Below are positions 49,353 through 60,186 of a DNA stretch of 64,000 nucleotides, piece after piece. This stretch comes from Amphimedon queenslandica. Taxonomy: Eukaryota > Porifera > Demospongiae > Haplosclerida > Niphatidae. The translations under genes were made by a program, and so were the position numbers. Position 1 is the first letter of the stretch, and each line of letters begins with the position of its first letter. Location: the NCBI RefSeq assembly GCF_000090795.2, contig NW_003546298.1, positions 65,827 to 129,826 on the forward strand. Reading direction: 5' to 3'. The notes beneath the pieces were generated by a model. That model was not told the DNA's origin and did no database searches. It was given only the letters and a program-made list of their open reading frames with translations.

Positions 49353-49877
49353 ATGCAGTCTACGCTTGGAACAAAGCTTAGTCGTAAAGGAACACAATCA
49401 CTACTAAAACGTTCATCAACTAAAGAATTTTCAGATTTTGCACTTGGTGAGAAAGATCTTCTAGATAACATCAGAGAAGATTCAGAGCCATCTGGCTCTA
49501 ACAGACACCGACACCACGCCAGACTTGAAAATTCATACCGTCTAGAACCACAGAAAACCTTCCCTTACTACAAAGCAAGGGCACTCATGACTGATCTACT
49601 CGAGTCAACTCTAGGAAGTATTACTACTTATGATCCAGACCAGTGTGCTCAACTTGCAACAGACCTGAGTGGTAAAATTAAGAACATAGGGAAGGATTTA
49701 AAAATCCCACGATACAAGCTTATCGCACTTGTGCATGTGGGTCAGAAACAGGAGCAGGGACTGATGATTGGCAGTAGGTGTGTGTGGAACACAGATCATG
49801 ACACCTTTGCATCGGCACAATTCACCAGCCATATCCTCTATGCTGTTGCAATGCTGTATGCGTCGTACTTAGAATAA
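49353..49877 (+). CDS. Tctex1-type dynein light chain (DYNLT5/TCTEX1D-like)
   Basis: Single exon. From ATG 49353 (MQSTLGTKLSRKG) it gives 174 residues; an in-frame ATG at 49263 exists, but the added part looks non-coding and includes a repeated QHLYFQHLCFQH stretch. The Tctex1 fold spans about 65-174: NSYRLEPQKTFP, a helix, IPRYKLIALVHVGQ, GLMIGSRCVWNTDHDTFASA and the terminal YASYLE, which match the TCTEX1 domain family best at DYNLT5-like proteins. These are light chains or adaptors of dynein and ciliary complexes. A Ser/Arg-rich N-terminal ~60 residues is variable in the family. Confidence 0.85.
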   Translation: MQSTLGTKLSRKGTQSLLKRSSTKEFSDFALGEKDLLDNIREDSEPSGSNRHRHHARLENSYRLEPQKTFPYYKARALMTDLLESTLGSITTYDPDQCAQLATDLSGKIKNIGKDLKIPRYKLIALVHVGQKQEQGLMIGSRCVWNTDHDTFASAQFTSHILYAVAMLYASYLE

Positions 49878-50293
49878 ACAAGAGTAAGAAGATATCTACA
49901 TTTGAACTACTTTGATAGGCTAAATAGATACACATAATATATATTAATTACATCAATAAAGAACTTTACTGAGTTATTCATGCATAATGTTCACCCAATG
50001 TACAAAGTAATTTTATTGTTTTAACAAAAACTATAAATATATTATTTCTCGATGCCAGGTGTATATTTTCATAAACAAAATTCCCGGCAAGTTTCACAAT
50101 TTGAGTGACACGTTAACACAAATTATCACTTTAACTGCTCAGATGAGGTGTCATTAATCTATCATGAAAATAATAATTATTATAAAACCCAATAACGTAA
50201 CCTTTACACACACAAATGTACATACACACATAATATAAACAGCAATATTAACGTTCATGTACAGTGAACATGTCATTGTACTTATGGGTATGG
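49878..50293. other. Intergenic, convergent 3' ends
   Basis: 416 bp between the Tctex1 gene and COMMD9, which run towards each other. No feature recognised. Confidence 0.5.
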
Positions 50294-52591
50294 TTAAGTA
50301 GTTGCCTTGGCAACGGAGGAGAGCTGATCTCTAATTTTCCCAAGACCATCCAACATCGTGTCCAGCTTCTCTTTATTGAATTCAACATTAATAGATTCTA
50401 AATTAGGTAATTCTGAACTATTGACTGGAGAAGGTTGGACCTACATATAGATGGATCTCAATATAATAATAATATCGTGTAGCTGTAGAAGATGTGGGAC
50501 TTATATTTTGCAATTTTATTCCAATAGAGTAAAATTAATTTTATGCAGCAATTAATGCTGGTAGCTGTGAGCTGTTGATACATCCATTACTGTAATTCCT
50601 CTAAATATTTAAACTCTAATTTCGAAAATAAATAATTACTTCAAATTTTCTAATAAAATTCATTCTAAAAGTTTTTTTTTTAAATTATTGTTCCACATGG
50701 TCACTTGCCTCTAAGTTCAATACAAGAGCAGCATACTTTGAATGGACAGATTAGCATACAGCTGGTTTTGTGTATTAATGAATCCCTCCAAATTCAACAA
50801 ACTAATGCATTTTAAATTGCTCTCTCTCCAAAAGTTCAATAATAAAAATTGCAAATATAAATTTTGATGTGACAAATTCTTAGAGGAATTACGGTAACTA
50901 TAAATGCTTTGTGGAATTGAATTGTGCATTTTTATAACATCCCATTATGCACTATCTATTGATTGTTTTGCCTTTCTGAAGTTGCTTTTATTATGAAATA
51001 ACAGAATTAATATCTGTCATTACAAAGTGGAAAAAGTCTATAGGAATGAGTGCCATAATGTACATGTACATAGTCTACATACATGTACATGTACATGTAA
51101 TTTTAGGATTTTGCTTCTTTTGAAGGTGCAATTTCATGAAACAGCAAAAATTAATTCCAACAAATACCGTGTAGAAGAAAATTTCGGAGGGAGCTAAATT
51201 TGGCGAATTGCTAAATTTTAGTGATTAGCGAACTTTAATTTGGCGAATTTGTGGCCATGTGCCATTGAGCATGTGCATAATGGCTCAAAATGGCAGTTTT
51301 TTTTATTTTGGCGAATGGCTATTAAAATGCCAAATTTGCCAAATTTAACTACCTCCAAAATTTCCTTCTATATGGTATTTCCTGCTATACATGTACATGT
51401 AATTATGTGTCTTTACCTTCATTTGTAGGAGACAGGTGGGTGCTGCCATACGTGAGACAGAGTCAGATGCTGATTTGATGTTAACCCTCCAATCAAAATC
51501 AACAAGACGAGGCAATGATACTAATAATAATAATAATTATTATTATAATGATGATGATGGTGATAGTAATAGTGGCAATAAAAATTAATTACTGGTATGT
51601 ATTAACCTTGACTTTTTGATGCTTCTGTTCTCCATTCAGACCTAAAGAGATTGACACGAGAAAAGAATGAGAAAAAGTGGCAGGTGAATGAAATAGGAAT
51701 AGGATTTATTTATCTATTTCTTATTATGCCTCACATGTTTTTGACAATGATATCAGATAGAAGCTTTCTTAAATCATTATGAAAATCATCTAAAGGAATA
51801 AAGACACAAATACAAACATGCTTTGATCATAAAGTATAATTATTATTTCTTTTATGATTCTCACCAGGAAATATCTTAGAGGCATCAGATTGATCTTGTA
51901 CACACTCATACAGTGCCTTCTTAACCAGTAATGTGACTGACTGAAATAACTAAAATAAAAAAATAAAAACATTATAAATCAAATACTGAAAAATACCAAA
52001 GAATCCCTTTTAACATAAACATGCCATCATCTAATTCATCGGGCTACAACATGTACATGTACATATATGCAGTTATGTGCATGCCATGTACACAGTTCAG
52101 TTATACGTGCATGAAGATACTGCATAAGCTATTACAATAAAGCTTACTGTAATAACTTCTGACGGTTGAATATTCAACGATTGAGCAACAGACGCTAACA
52201 CTTGATCAGGTACTGTATGAAATAATGATGTGTAAAGGAAAGAGAGAGTGAAAAAAAAGAAAGAATAGAAAGTGGGTGTGGCACATATCATATTAATAAG
52301 GAGCAAGGGGTTGTACAGCTAACCTTTGTCATTCCTGTACACGAATCCTTCTTTCAATATCCCAACCACAACACTTTTTGATTGAGCCTATACAATAACA
52401 AATGATTACCATAAAAAGGACAGAAAGGACATAGACACAGAGATCTATATCAACGCTAAAAGTAAAGTAATATGCAGCATTAGAGGCTACTCTAAGTATT
52501 AAAAATCGCCTAGAGTCTATTAATGATAGTACTGCGACCTCACTTTTAGTAGAAACTCTAGTCCAGAGAGTTCTTCTGATGACAGAGCCAT
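50294..52591 (-). CDS. COMMD9: COMMD9, Commander complex subunit
   Basis: Eight exons join in phase: 52544-52591 (MALSSEELSGLEFLLK), 52324-52387, 52148-52212, 51865-51949, 51735-51789, 51607-51641, 51417-51520 and 50294-50440 (TAA), ~200 residues against 198 in human. The helical N-terminal half (SKSVVVGILKEGF, EVITLFQSVTLLVKKAL) leads to SEWRTEAS and the COMM domain: SLPRLVDFDWRVNIKSASDS, RMAAPTCLLQMK and LDTMLDGLGKIRDQLSSVA. These are near-identical to COMMD9 and unlike the other nine COMMD proteins I recall. COMMD9 works in the COMMD/CCDC22/CCDC93 complex in endosomal recycling of membrane cargo. The last intron carries two MITE-like elements. Head to head with PPWD1. Confidence 0.93.
50588..50896. 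mobile_element. MITE-like element in COMMD9 intron 7
   Basis: Ends TACTGTAATTCCTCTAA and TTAGAGGAATTACGGTA are complementary except at one base. 309 bp, non-coding, same terminal type (TACYG...CGGTA) as at 15826 and 60811. Confidence 0.7.
51165..51377. mobile_element. MITE-like element in COMMD9 intron 7, second
   Basis: Starts TACCGTGTAGAAGAAAATTT and ends with an imperfect complement (AAATTTCCTTCTATATGGTA). The interior has repeated TTTGGCGAAT units. 213 bp. A diverged relative lies at about 29455-29580. Confidence 0.65.
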
Positions 52592-52680
52592 TTTAGAGGT
52601 GTGGCTGGCTCTGCAGGCTATCAAATGGGAGTGGCTTAATCTAGTTATTAATAATATTGAAATTAATTATTAAAAATAAA
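52592..52680. promoter_or_regulatory. Divergent promoter, COMMD9 / PPWD1
   Basis: Only 89 bp separate the two start codons. Both UTRs and both core promoters must overlap here, or transcription starts inside the partner gene. No TATA box is placed well for either; coordinated expression is inferred. Confidence 0.55.
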
Positions 52681-54291
52681 ATGGCGGATAGCGCGGATGA
52701 GAGAAGAAAGGCAGTAGAAGATACCAGAGAGGACCCCGAGCCTCCTAGTAAGAGGATAAGAAAAATCAGTACATCTGACGCGAGTAACGGAGAGGAAGGA
52801 GCGAGAGAAGAGGAGGAAGAAGTGGTGGGCCCTCTACCCACTCAAGCAACACTTGGTGACGGCGACAAGAAAACAATAAGTAAGGACTGCAAAGTTCTTC
52901 CTATTTTAAAACAGAGCCAACCCATTGATATAATTTTTAATTGAGCCGATTCTGATTAAAATATCGAAATTTGAATTTTTAGAGTTGCTCCAAATTTTGA
53001 CAAAAATACTATAATAGTACAGGGTAATTGGCAAAATTTGGCCAAAAAAATGACTAGGAGAGAATTCTCCATTTTTAAATTTTTTGATACACATACATGT
53101 TTTTAAAATGTGTAGAAAGTTTGTGCTGATTTTTGATAAGTATTGGATTAAAAAAATTAATTTGCTTTAAATTTGGGTCCTTGACCAAATTTCGCCAAAA
53201 ATGATTAGGAGAGATTTATCCATTTTTATAATTTTTTGTGATATATACATGTTCTTGTGTAGAGTGCTTTAGTCAATTCTGAACAAAATTAGATTTTTTA
53301 AACATATTTGGAAGTTACTCCAGAATTTTGCTAAAATCATATTGGCCAATTTTTGTCAAAAATGACTAGGCAAAATTCTCCATTTATATTAGATTTTCAA
53401 ATGGGTACATTGTATATGTATACTGTACATGTCCTTATGTTGGATTTTTTATTTGTTTAGCCATGTGTGAAAGTACATGTACATATAATTTGCTTATTTT
53501 ATTAATATTAGGTCTTCCTTATGAGTGGGTGTATCTTGAGAACCTCCCCTCTGCTTCTATGTATGAGAAAAGCTACATGCATCGTGACATCATAACACAT
53601 GTCACGTGTACAAAGTAAGAAGTTATTTGTGTGTGGTTGGGGTTGCATGAGAGGTGTGGCTTATTTGGTTAATTGTTTGTAGATCTGAGTTCATTGTGAC
53701 TGCGAGCATTGATGGTCATGTCAAGTTTTGGAAGAAGAAGGAAGAAGGAGTTGAGTTTGTGAAACATTTCCGGGCACACTTAGGTATATGTACATGTACA
53801 TATGCATGTATGTCTACATGTATGTACTTGGGCATTCACCCATGAGCATGTACATGTGTATAAAGATATAAAGATGATACATACATTGTATCATTATTCT
53901 TTTTGTTCTACTCTCCTTTTCATTCTCTAACTTATCTTTCCTATTTACTGTCCTCCCTCCCTCTCTCCTCTCCTCTTATCCTTTTCAGGTAAAATAGAAT
54001 CAGTAGCAGTCAGTTACGATGGATTCTTATTAAGCTCAGCTGGTGAGGATAAAGCTATCAAAGTTTTTGATGTCATCAATTTTGGTAAATATTTATGTAC
54101 ATGTACTAGTATCAGTATCTTTATTATATTTCTTAATCTTGACTTTTCTTTCTTTTGTCCCTATCTTCTTGTCTGTTCCTTTATTTTCTCTTTTTTCTCT
54201 CAGATATGATCAACATGTTCAAGTTAGTCTACTCCCCTGGTTGCTGTGAGTGGATATATTCAGGAGGCATAGCAACACCAGCTTTAGCATG
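52681..54291 (+). CDS. PPWD1: PPWD1, spliceosomal cyclophilin with WD repeats, 5' part only
   Basis: Exons 52681-52879, 53512-53614, 53683-53783, 53989-54084 and 54204-54291 join in phase. An acidic/basic N-terminus ([29 protein letters not shown]) leads to [20 protein letters not shown] and [51 protein letters not shown] and [19 protein letters not shown]. These follow human PPWD1 in order through the first WD repeats. PPWD1 is a nuclear peptidyl-prolyl isomerase found in spliceosomes. The remaining WD repeats and the C-terminal cyclophilin domain do not appear in the following 9.7 kb, which holds GPCR copies. Exon 5 ends in a normal donor, so the gene either has a very long intron, is misassembled, or is truncated. 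Intron 1 holds three ~170 bp repeats. Confidence 0.85.
52945..53420 (+). repeat. Three diverged ~170 bp tandem repeats in PPWD1 intron 1
   Basis: Each unit carries AAAATGA(C/T)TAGG followed by TCTCCATTTTT or similar and a TACATGT run, at about 52945-53105, 53105-53255 and 53255-53420. Non-coding. Confidence 0.55.
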
Positions 54292-54975
54292 GTAAGAGAG
54301 AGGAGGGGAGAGAAAGGAGAGAAAACTAAGAATAATGAATAATGAAGTGATCGTATAATGTGTATAATATATTTAATAATTGTCTAATCATATAATGCTT
54401 GTTCTTGTGCGAATTTCACGAATTTTTAGTTGTTTTATTGTGTCCGAATTAATGCTATTTTTGCAGAAAATTTTATCTGCGAATGTTTGAATGGACAATA
54501 TCGTAATTAAAATATTGCACATTCAATATATGGTATTTGACCGCACACTGATTTATGTATGTTATTGTGGAGTTAATTGTTGTTACCATATAAGTGGTTT
54601 TTAGGGTTTCGCAGATTCCTTCTTGATGTAGGAAAATGAAATTTGCGAAGATCAGTTTAATATGGTACCCACCTGGCACGTGGTAGAATTCGCGAAATTA
54701 AAATTGCGAATTGGAACTTTATTAGATTTCCTGAAGTATAGTTGCTTTGAAAAACCATTAAATGGTATTATATTGTATTTATATGTATTTAAATATTATT
54801 TGATTGCATATAAGTGTTGCTGTCATTATCACAATGTGTCGTATGATAATAGCTAATTTGAGTCATTTTTGTGGTACTTTTTAAACTATGTATATTGTGT
54901 ATAATACATTTTATCAAGTCTTCTAGTTAAAGCTTTACTGGCATTTAGCAAGCAGAGCTTATTTTAACATTGGTA
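54292..54975. other. Intergenic or intronic, no exon seen
   Basis: I looked for the next PPWD1 exon and did not find one. 54405-54720 has scattered GCGAAT/ATTCGC motifs that may be a decayed inverted-repeat element. Confidence 0.4.
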
Positions 54976-55735
54976 ATGGAAAGCAGCTACACCACTACTA
55001 ATGACAGTGTTGCTGGTTTTATATTGGCAGCAGTTCTCATTGTTGAGACTGATAGCTAATGGTGTTGTACTATCCATCACACTCTATCAAAGAAAGTTTT
55101 TGAAACAACCATCAACAATATTCTTCACTTCTCTCATACTGGCACATCTTGTATTGATTGTACTGTACCTTTCTTTCAAAATTGTTGCATCACCTGCTAG
55201 TGAGATGGAGACGAGAGGGTCATGTTACTATTCTTTTTTTTAAATTTTTTTATGGATGCTATTGTAACACTAGATGTTACATATGATATATCGCTTTATT
55301 TTCAAGGAGCAAAGTTTTTGTTGTTTTTGTAGTTAGCATGCAACTGCAAAATTAAAGATCTGCTAAATATTCAGTTGCCATTAAAGCCCCACGTGGTACT
55401 AACATTGTGAATCTGTAAAAAATTGATTTTTTATCAATCCAGGACATTTAAGCTCTGCAAATTTAAAGCGCTATATGTGGTTTCTCTTTATTGTCAAACC
55501 ACATCTTCACAAGCAGTTCATGAAACCCTGGGTAACATTGACCCTCACCATTGCTATCTGGATACTGTCTGCTGTATTGAGCATTGTTCATCTCTTTGGG
55601 TTTCACTTGTATACTGATATTTGTCTTCCATCAACTACTGGCATTGTCTATTTTATTTTTTATCCACTGTTGTACTTGGGATAATATTTGTCACTTCTCT
55701 TTGGACCTTTTGTTCACTTTTTTGTTTTCAGCCCT
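54976..55735 (+). pseudogene. GPCR relic 1 of the local family
   Basis: Starts ATGGAAAGCAGC like the intact copies, but frame breaks appear in TM1. TM1-TM2 are readable (VVLSITLYQRKFLKQPSTIF). About 230 bp of unrelated DNA replaces TM3. TM4 resumes at 55475 (LFIVKPHLHKQFMKPWVTLT) and decays after TM5; TM6-TM7 are missing. Non-functional. Confidence 0.85.
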
Positions 55736-56763
55736 GGGCTATAAAGAGAAAAGACATTAGTAGGCTGTGAGGAAGAGTTGGGGATGAGGTCAGTAACTTT
55801 CATTACAGATGACCTCATTGTGACCATATACACAGCAATGATTCAGAGCCATGTCTCTCCTACAGTATTTGCTTTCTTTTTTCAAGTTCTTTTTCCTGCT
55901 TGCAAATTCTCTTAGTCATTTGTTCCTCTCTTGATGACTCTCCTTCATTGGCTGATAGTGGCTTTATCATGTCACTGGTGCATTTACTTATTATCTGAAG
56001 CCAGTCAAGCCATAAAAGGTGCAATAATTAGGAGTACTGCATTTAGCATTATTATTATGGAAGAGTATAAGCACAACCAAATTCATGTATACATGTATAT
56101 TATTACAGTGATTGATATGTATAGTCAGTTCAAGTTGAGTTGCCCAACTACCACCCCTTATAACTCTACTGTTCTTGCAGCCAGCAATTCCAGTTTTGGT
56201 ATAGCTGCATAACGGGTTTTTCCGAAAATCTATACCAATTTTTGTGTATCTAGGTTCTCTGGAAGGTTCTCATTGGGATTCCGGAAGAAGATGAAAGAGC
56301 GCCACCATATACGTCTCTATGACGTCACAAATTACGTTATATATGAATATGATTTGCATATTATTAACACGTGGTTGGATTTAATTATTGCGAATAAAGC
56401 GTGATAAAATTTAATTATTTGATATATTTCATTAAAAGCATTAAAAATAAATTATTTGCAGTGTTCTTGCACCCAGAAAAGGGTGATAGCCAGTACCATC
56501 GCGAATAGGTGACACTGCATCTTTGGCCCCCCACACCAACCACCCATGGGACTGCTGAAGAAGATTCAAGCAAAAATCACAAAATATAGTGAGTATTAAT
56601 TTACAAGTCCTCTACTGCAGTAATGCACAGTAGTCTATTGCAGACTACCAGCATTAGCAGTGGACTGTTTCCCCACTATACAGTGCCATTCTTGCTCCAT
56701 ATAAGTAGGTATTTACTCACAAGTCCTCTACTGCTTTGAGCTAAACATAAGCCTACTTTCACC
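55736..56763. other. Intergenic with a repeated spacer
   Basis: 55742-55895 (AGAGAAAAGACATTAG, TTACAGATGACCTCATTGTG) recurs at 62658-62800, so the GPCR copies share flanks and were duplicated as larger units. 56220-56560 is unlike its surroundings; no gene identified. Confidence 0.5.
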
Positions 56764-57190
56764 TCATATTTCATCGTCAGAATCATCAGAATCATAATCA
56801 CTGATGTCACTGTACTCTTCATCTGAATCACTTTCGTCATCATCTGCTCCAACATGTATGACAAATTCTTCAACTCGTTTCCAGTTCTCTAATCTATCAG
56901 CTGTAAAGTATACATCTTCTACTTTCTCCTGAGTATGTTTAATTAGACTGGCCCACCTTTCAGGAGTTACTTGAGCAAACCCCTGATTCACGAGACGCTG
57001 TAATGCCTGTAGGGTAAATTCTGTATTGTGAGTTTTTTTCCAGCTAATAAATTATAACAAAAATAAGATTTATAATTGATTTTTGCTGCAAGCACTTACC
57101 TGAGGAGCTTCACAAGGTACAACTTTCAAGAAGTCCAACAGAAAGGAGTAGCAGTTTAGTAGTAGCTTTTTTGTTAAAAGTAGAGTCCAA
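56764..57190 (-). CDS. Fragment of an acidic-tailed protein, possibly transposon-derived
   Basis: Two exons join: from about 57190 down to 57100 (KLLLNCYSFLLDFLKVVPCE, donor CAG|GTAAGT) and 57006-56764. The second reads ALQRLVNQGFAQVTPERW, then TQEKVEDVYFTADRLENWK and VEEFVIHVGADD, ending in an Asp/Glu/Ser tail. The arrangement (a W-containing helix, a short FVIHVG strand and an acidic tail at the very end) reminds me of C-termini of some DDE-type transposase-like proteins in invertebrates, but that is an impression. No start or catalytic part was found upstream. It may be a remnant or the last exons of a larger gene. Confidence 0.35.
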
Positions 57191-57409
57191 AAAGATGAAT
57201 GAAGTCCTAGAAAAAGTGATGATAATAAAGACAAACGTCGGCAAAGACAAGATTCACGTAGAATGTTTATTTTTTACACGTGAATGGCGTTATCATGTCC
57301 GCCCACGTTCGTTACACGCATGCGCATGCATGTGACCTCTATGATGTCATATGATGTTTATCACTAGCTCATTTCATGTGCCAACTCAACTCGAACCGAC
57401 TATAGCAGT

Positions 57410-58020
57410 AATTGAACTGCTTGTGTTTGTATATGATAATGTTGCGCAGTCCCATTGACCCCATCCCTAAATGTTGTGCCTGTGTGTTGTTGTTATTACT
57501 TATACCTGAATCTGAATGTTTTCAGTGAACACTTTTATAAAAATATGTGTTATTATAAAATGTTCTTATCATGAAACTTGTTATTGACTCATTTTAGTTA
57601 GTATTAATTGATCTGGTGCATACTATTGCCAGAGTATATCATACTGTCTAACTATTGAGTTACTATGATTGTCAGCAGCAGAAAATTAAAGTTATGTAAC
57701 TCTGTATTTTTAACAGGAAGAGCTTTTTGCATCTTTATTCAGCTTGAAAGATTTGATTTTAAATTAGAAAGTAATTAGTTTATGGCTCTACTTAACTTTA
57801 TCAACACATACATTTACAGGTACTTGCACATGTATTGAAATTTTGGATTTGCCTTGTTGTATATTTTGCTCATTTATTAATTACTTTAATTGGGATACTT
57901 CTCTTTAAACCTACATGTAATGCTTTGCTAGAAAGTTCTGTCTGATGTTGTTGGCTTGTTTGTGCTGTTTATGCTTACATACTGTAGTTTTGATTACTCT
58001 GCTTTGATTTTGCTGCTATT
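57410..58020. repeat. ~620 bp repeat upstream of GPCR 2, copy 1
   Basis: Closely matches 63055-63690 (CAGTCCCATTG, CCCCATCCCTAAATG, TAGTTAGTATTAATTGATCTGG) in the same orientation. It precedes the intact GPCR at 58143, so its second copy at the window end predicts another GPCR copy beyond 64000. Confidence 0.85.
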
Positions 58021-58142
58021 TCTGTTATAGGCTCGATTTCCCTATATCAGTTTCATTATTATTTTTATGTTTGTATATATTGCCTTAGCTGTTTTTGAAG
58101 TTTGAAAACAGTGTATGTGCTTTAAGTCTTTAAATATTTAGA

Positions 58143-59051
58143 ATGGAAGACAATTCTACTTCTACTGAGGAGTTCAGTGGTCCAGCAGTAGCAGCAGTTC
58201 TTACTGTTGAGATGATACTAGCTCTGATAGCTAATGGTGTAGTACTATCTATCACACTCTATCAAAGGAAGTCTTTGAAACAGCCATCAACAATATTCTT
58301 CACTTCTCTCATACTGGCACATCTTGTATTAAATCTACTCTTTGTTCCTTTCATTATCATTGGATTAGCTACTGGTGAGTGGATCTTTGATAGTGCTTAT
58401 GAGGAGAAGGGATGGACATGTGCATTCATTGAGTTTATTTATGCATGGATTGCAATAAACATACTTATGACACTAGATGCTATATCATTTGATCGGTTTC
58501 TCTTTATTGTGAAACCACATCTTCACAAGCGGTTCATGAGACCCTGGGTAGCACTGACCCTCACCATTGCTATCTGGATATTGTCTGCTGTGTTCAGCAT
58601 TGTTCATATTTTTGGTTTTCATTTTTATATAACTATTTGCTTATTGTTGTCAGCTGACATTGGCTTTGTTGTCTATATTATTCTTTTATCAGTTGCTTTA
58701 AATGGGATACTATTGGTCACTTCTCTTTGGACCTTTTGTTTCACTAGAAGGTTCTTCAAAAATCAGTCAGTGATAGCAGGAGAGAGTGCATATACCTCAA
58801 AAAAGAAGAGACTCTTTGGAATATTTGGAAGCATGTTGCTTGTCTATGGGATAAGTTTTGTACCTAGCATCCTCTTTTTTTTACTTTATCTTTTTATTTA
58901 TATACCATTGTGGTTTAGTGTATCTGCTTTCATTTGTTTCCTCTTCAATACAGTAGCTAGTCCTGTTATCCAGTCATATTTCAGGCCTGAGATTAGGAGT
59001 GTTCTTATTCTTATTTTTCATCGACTTCTTCGCATTTGTGGATGCTGCTAA
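58143..59051 (+). CDS. Rhodopsin-like GPCR, intact copy
   Basis: Intronless, 302 residues, seven hydrophobic segments. An N-glycosylation site (DNST) lies at the N-terminus. TM1 has LALIANGVVLSI. TM2 has SLILAHLVLN, where class A receptors have Asp (2.50), here His. A Cys precedes TM3 (KGWTCAF). TM3 ends ISFDRFLFIVKP (DRF for DRY). TM4 has IAIWILSA. A Cys in loop 2 (ITICLL) can pair with the one before TM3. TM6 follows KKKRLFGIFG and lacks FxxCWxP. TM7 ends ASPVIQSYFRPEIRS (SPxxQ for NPxxY). A C-terminal CGCC could be palmitoylated. It is a very short-tailed class A-like receptor of a local family; ligand unknown. Loss of 2.50 Asp and 7.53 Tyr suggests atypical activation or coupling. Confidence 0.85.
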   Translation: MEDNSTSTEEFSGPAVAAVLTVEMILALIANGVVLSITLYQRKSLKQPSTIFFTSLILAHLVLNLLFVPFIIIGLATGEWIFDSAYEEKGWTCAFIEFIYAWIAINILMTLDAISFDRFLFIVKPHLHKRFMRPWVALTLTIAIWILSAVFSIVHIFGFHFYITICLLLSADIGFVVYIILLSVALNGILLVTSLWTFCFTRRFFKNQSVIAGESAYTSKKKRLFGIFGSMLLVYGISFVPSILFFLLYLFIYIPLWFSVSAFICFLFNTVASPVIQSYFRPEIRSVLILIFHRLLRICGCC

Positions 59052-59469
59052 AGTTATTGGTTATTTTAAAATAATGATTGTAGTATTTTTTCTTACTTTT
59101 GAACTAATGAGTTGCTTAATAATTTGTGCATTAATTTTTAAGAAAAAATTTAAATAATAATGCATGCATGCACTATAGTCATATGCGCCCATGTCATTGT
59201 TAATTTTTTCATTACTAATTGATATACCAGTACTTACATGTATAATAGTCATTTACTTGTATTTGTATTTGATAATGGTCCACTCATTTGCAGTCACCTT
59301 AAAGTATAATTGATGTATCCTTGAATGTTTTGCCTAGTGCCTTCATTGTTATTACAGTTGCATGTACCTGAAATTGAATGTTTTATTTTTAATGTTTTTA
59401 GAAAAATTAAGCGTATTGCAATCATCCAAATTGCAAGGACAAGCTATTTCGTTTTACTTTTTACTTTTA
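59052..59469. other. Intergenic, GPCR array
   Basis: AT-rich, no gene seen between GPCR 2 and relic 3. Confidence 0.4.
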
Positions 59470-60186
59470 CCGATGATACCTTTACTGATCAGTTCAGTGG
59501 TCCAGCAGTAGCAGCAGTTCTTACTGTTGAGATGACTCTAGCTCTGATAGCTTATGGTGTGGTACTATCCATCACACTCTATCAAATAAAATCCTTGAAT
59601 CAACAATATACTGGCACATCTTGTATTGAATCTATTATACCTTCCTTTTATGATCATTGCATTAGCTGCTGGTGAGTGGATCTTTGGTAGTACAGATCAG
59701 GAGAAATGGGAGACATGTTACTTCAAAGATTTTATTTATTGGTGGATGGTACTAGTCATATCATTGATATTTTCTGATTTGTATCTATCTGTCCTTCATT
59801 ATCTGCTGGAAATAGATTCATTCTTTTTTTAGTTATTATACTTGGGATAATATTCGTCACTTCTCTTTGGGCCTTTTGTTTCACTAGAAGGTTCTTCAAA
59901 GATCAGTCAGTGATAGCAGGAGAGAGTGTGTATGCCTCAAAAAAAGAAGAAAATCTTTGGAATATTTGGAACCATGGTACTCATCTATGGGATATGCTTT
60001 ATACTTGGTGTCCTCTACTTCCTGCTTCATCTGTTTATTGATGTACCATTGTGGCTAATCTTAGCTGCTTTTTTTTGCTTCTACTTCATTGCAGTAGCTA
60101 ATCCTGTTATGCAGTCATACTTCAGGCCTGAGATTAAAAGTGTTCTTTTCACATGTTGTCCACTTCATATTTGTGTATGCTGCTAA
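59470..60186 (+). pseudogene. GPCR relic 3
   Basis: The FSGPAVAAVLTVEM start of the family is in frame from about 59487 but follows unrelated sequence rather than an ATG. A deletion after LYQIKSLNQQ removes part of TM2, the frame changes near 59640, and TM4-TM5 are deleted around 59770-59850. TM5-TM7 resume (FTRRFFKDQSVIAGES, FGIFGTMVLIYGICF, NPVMQSYFRPEIKSV). Not able to encode a receptor. Confidence 0.85.
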
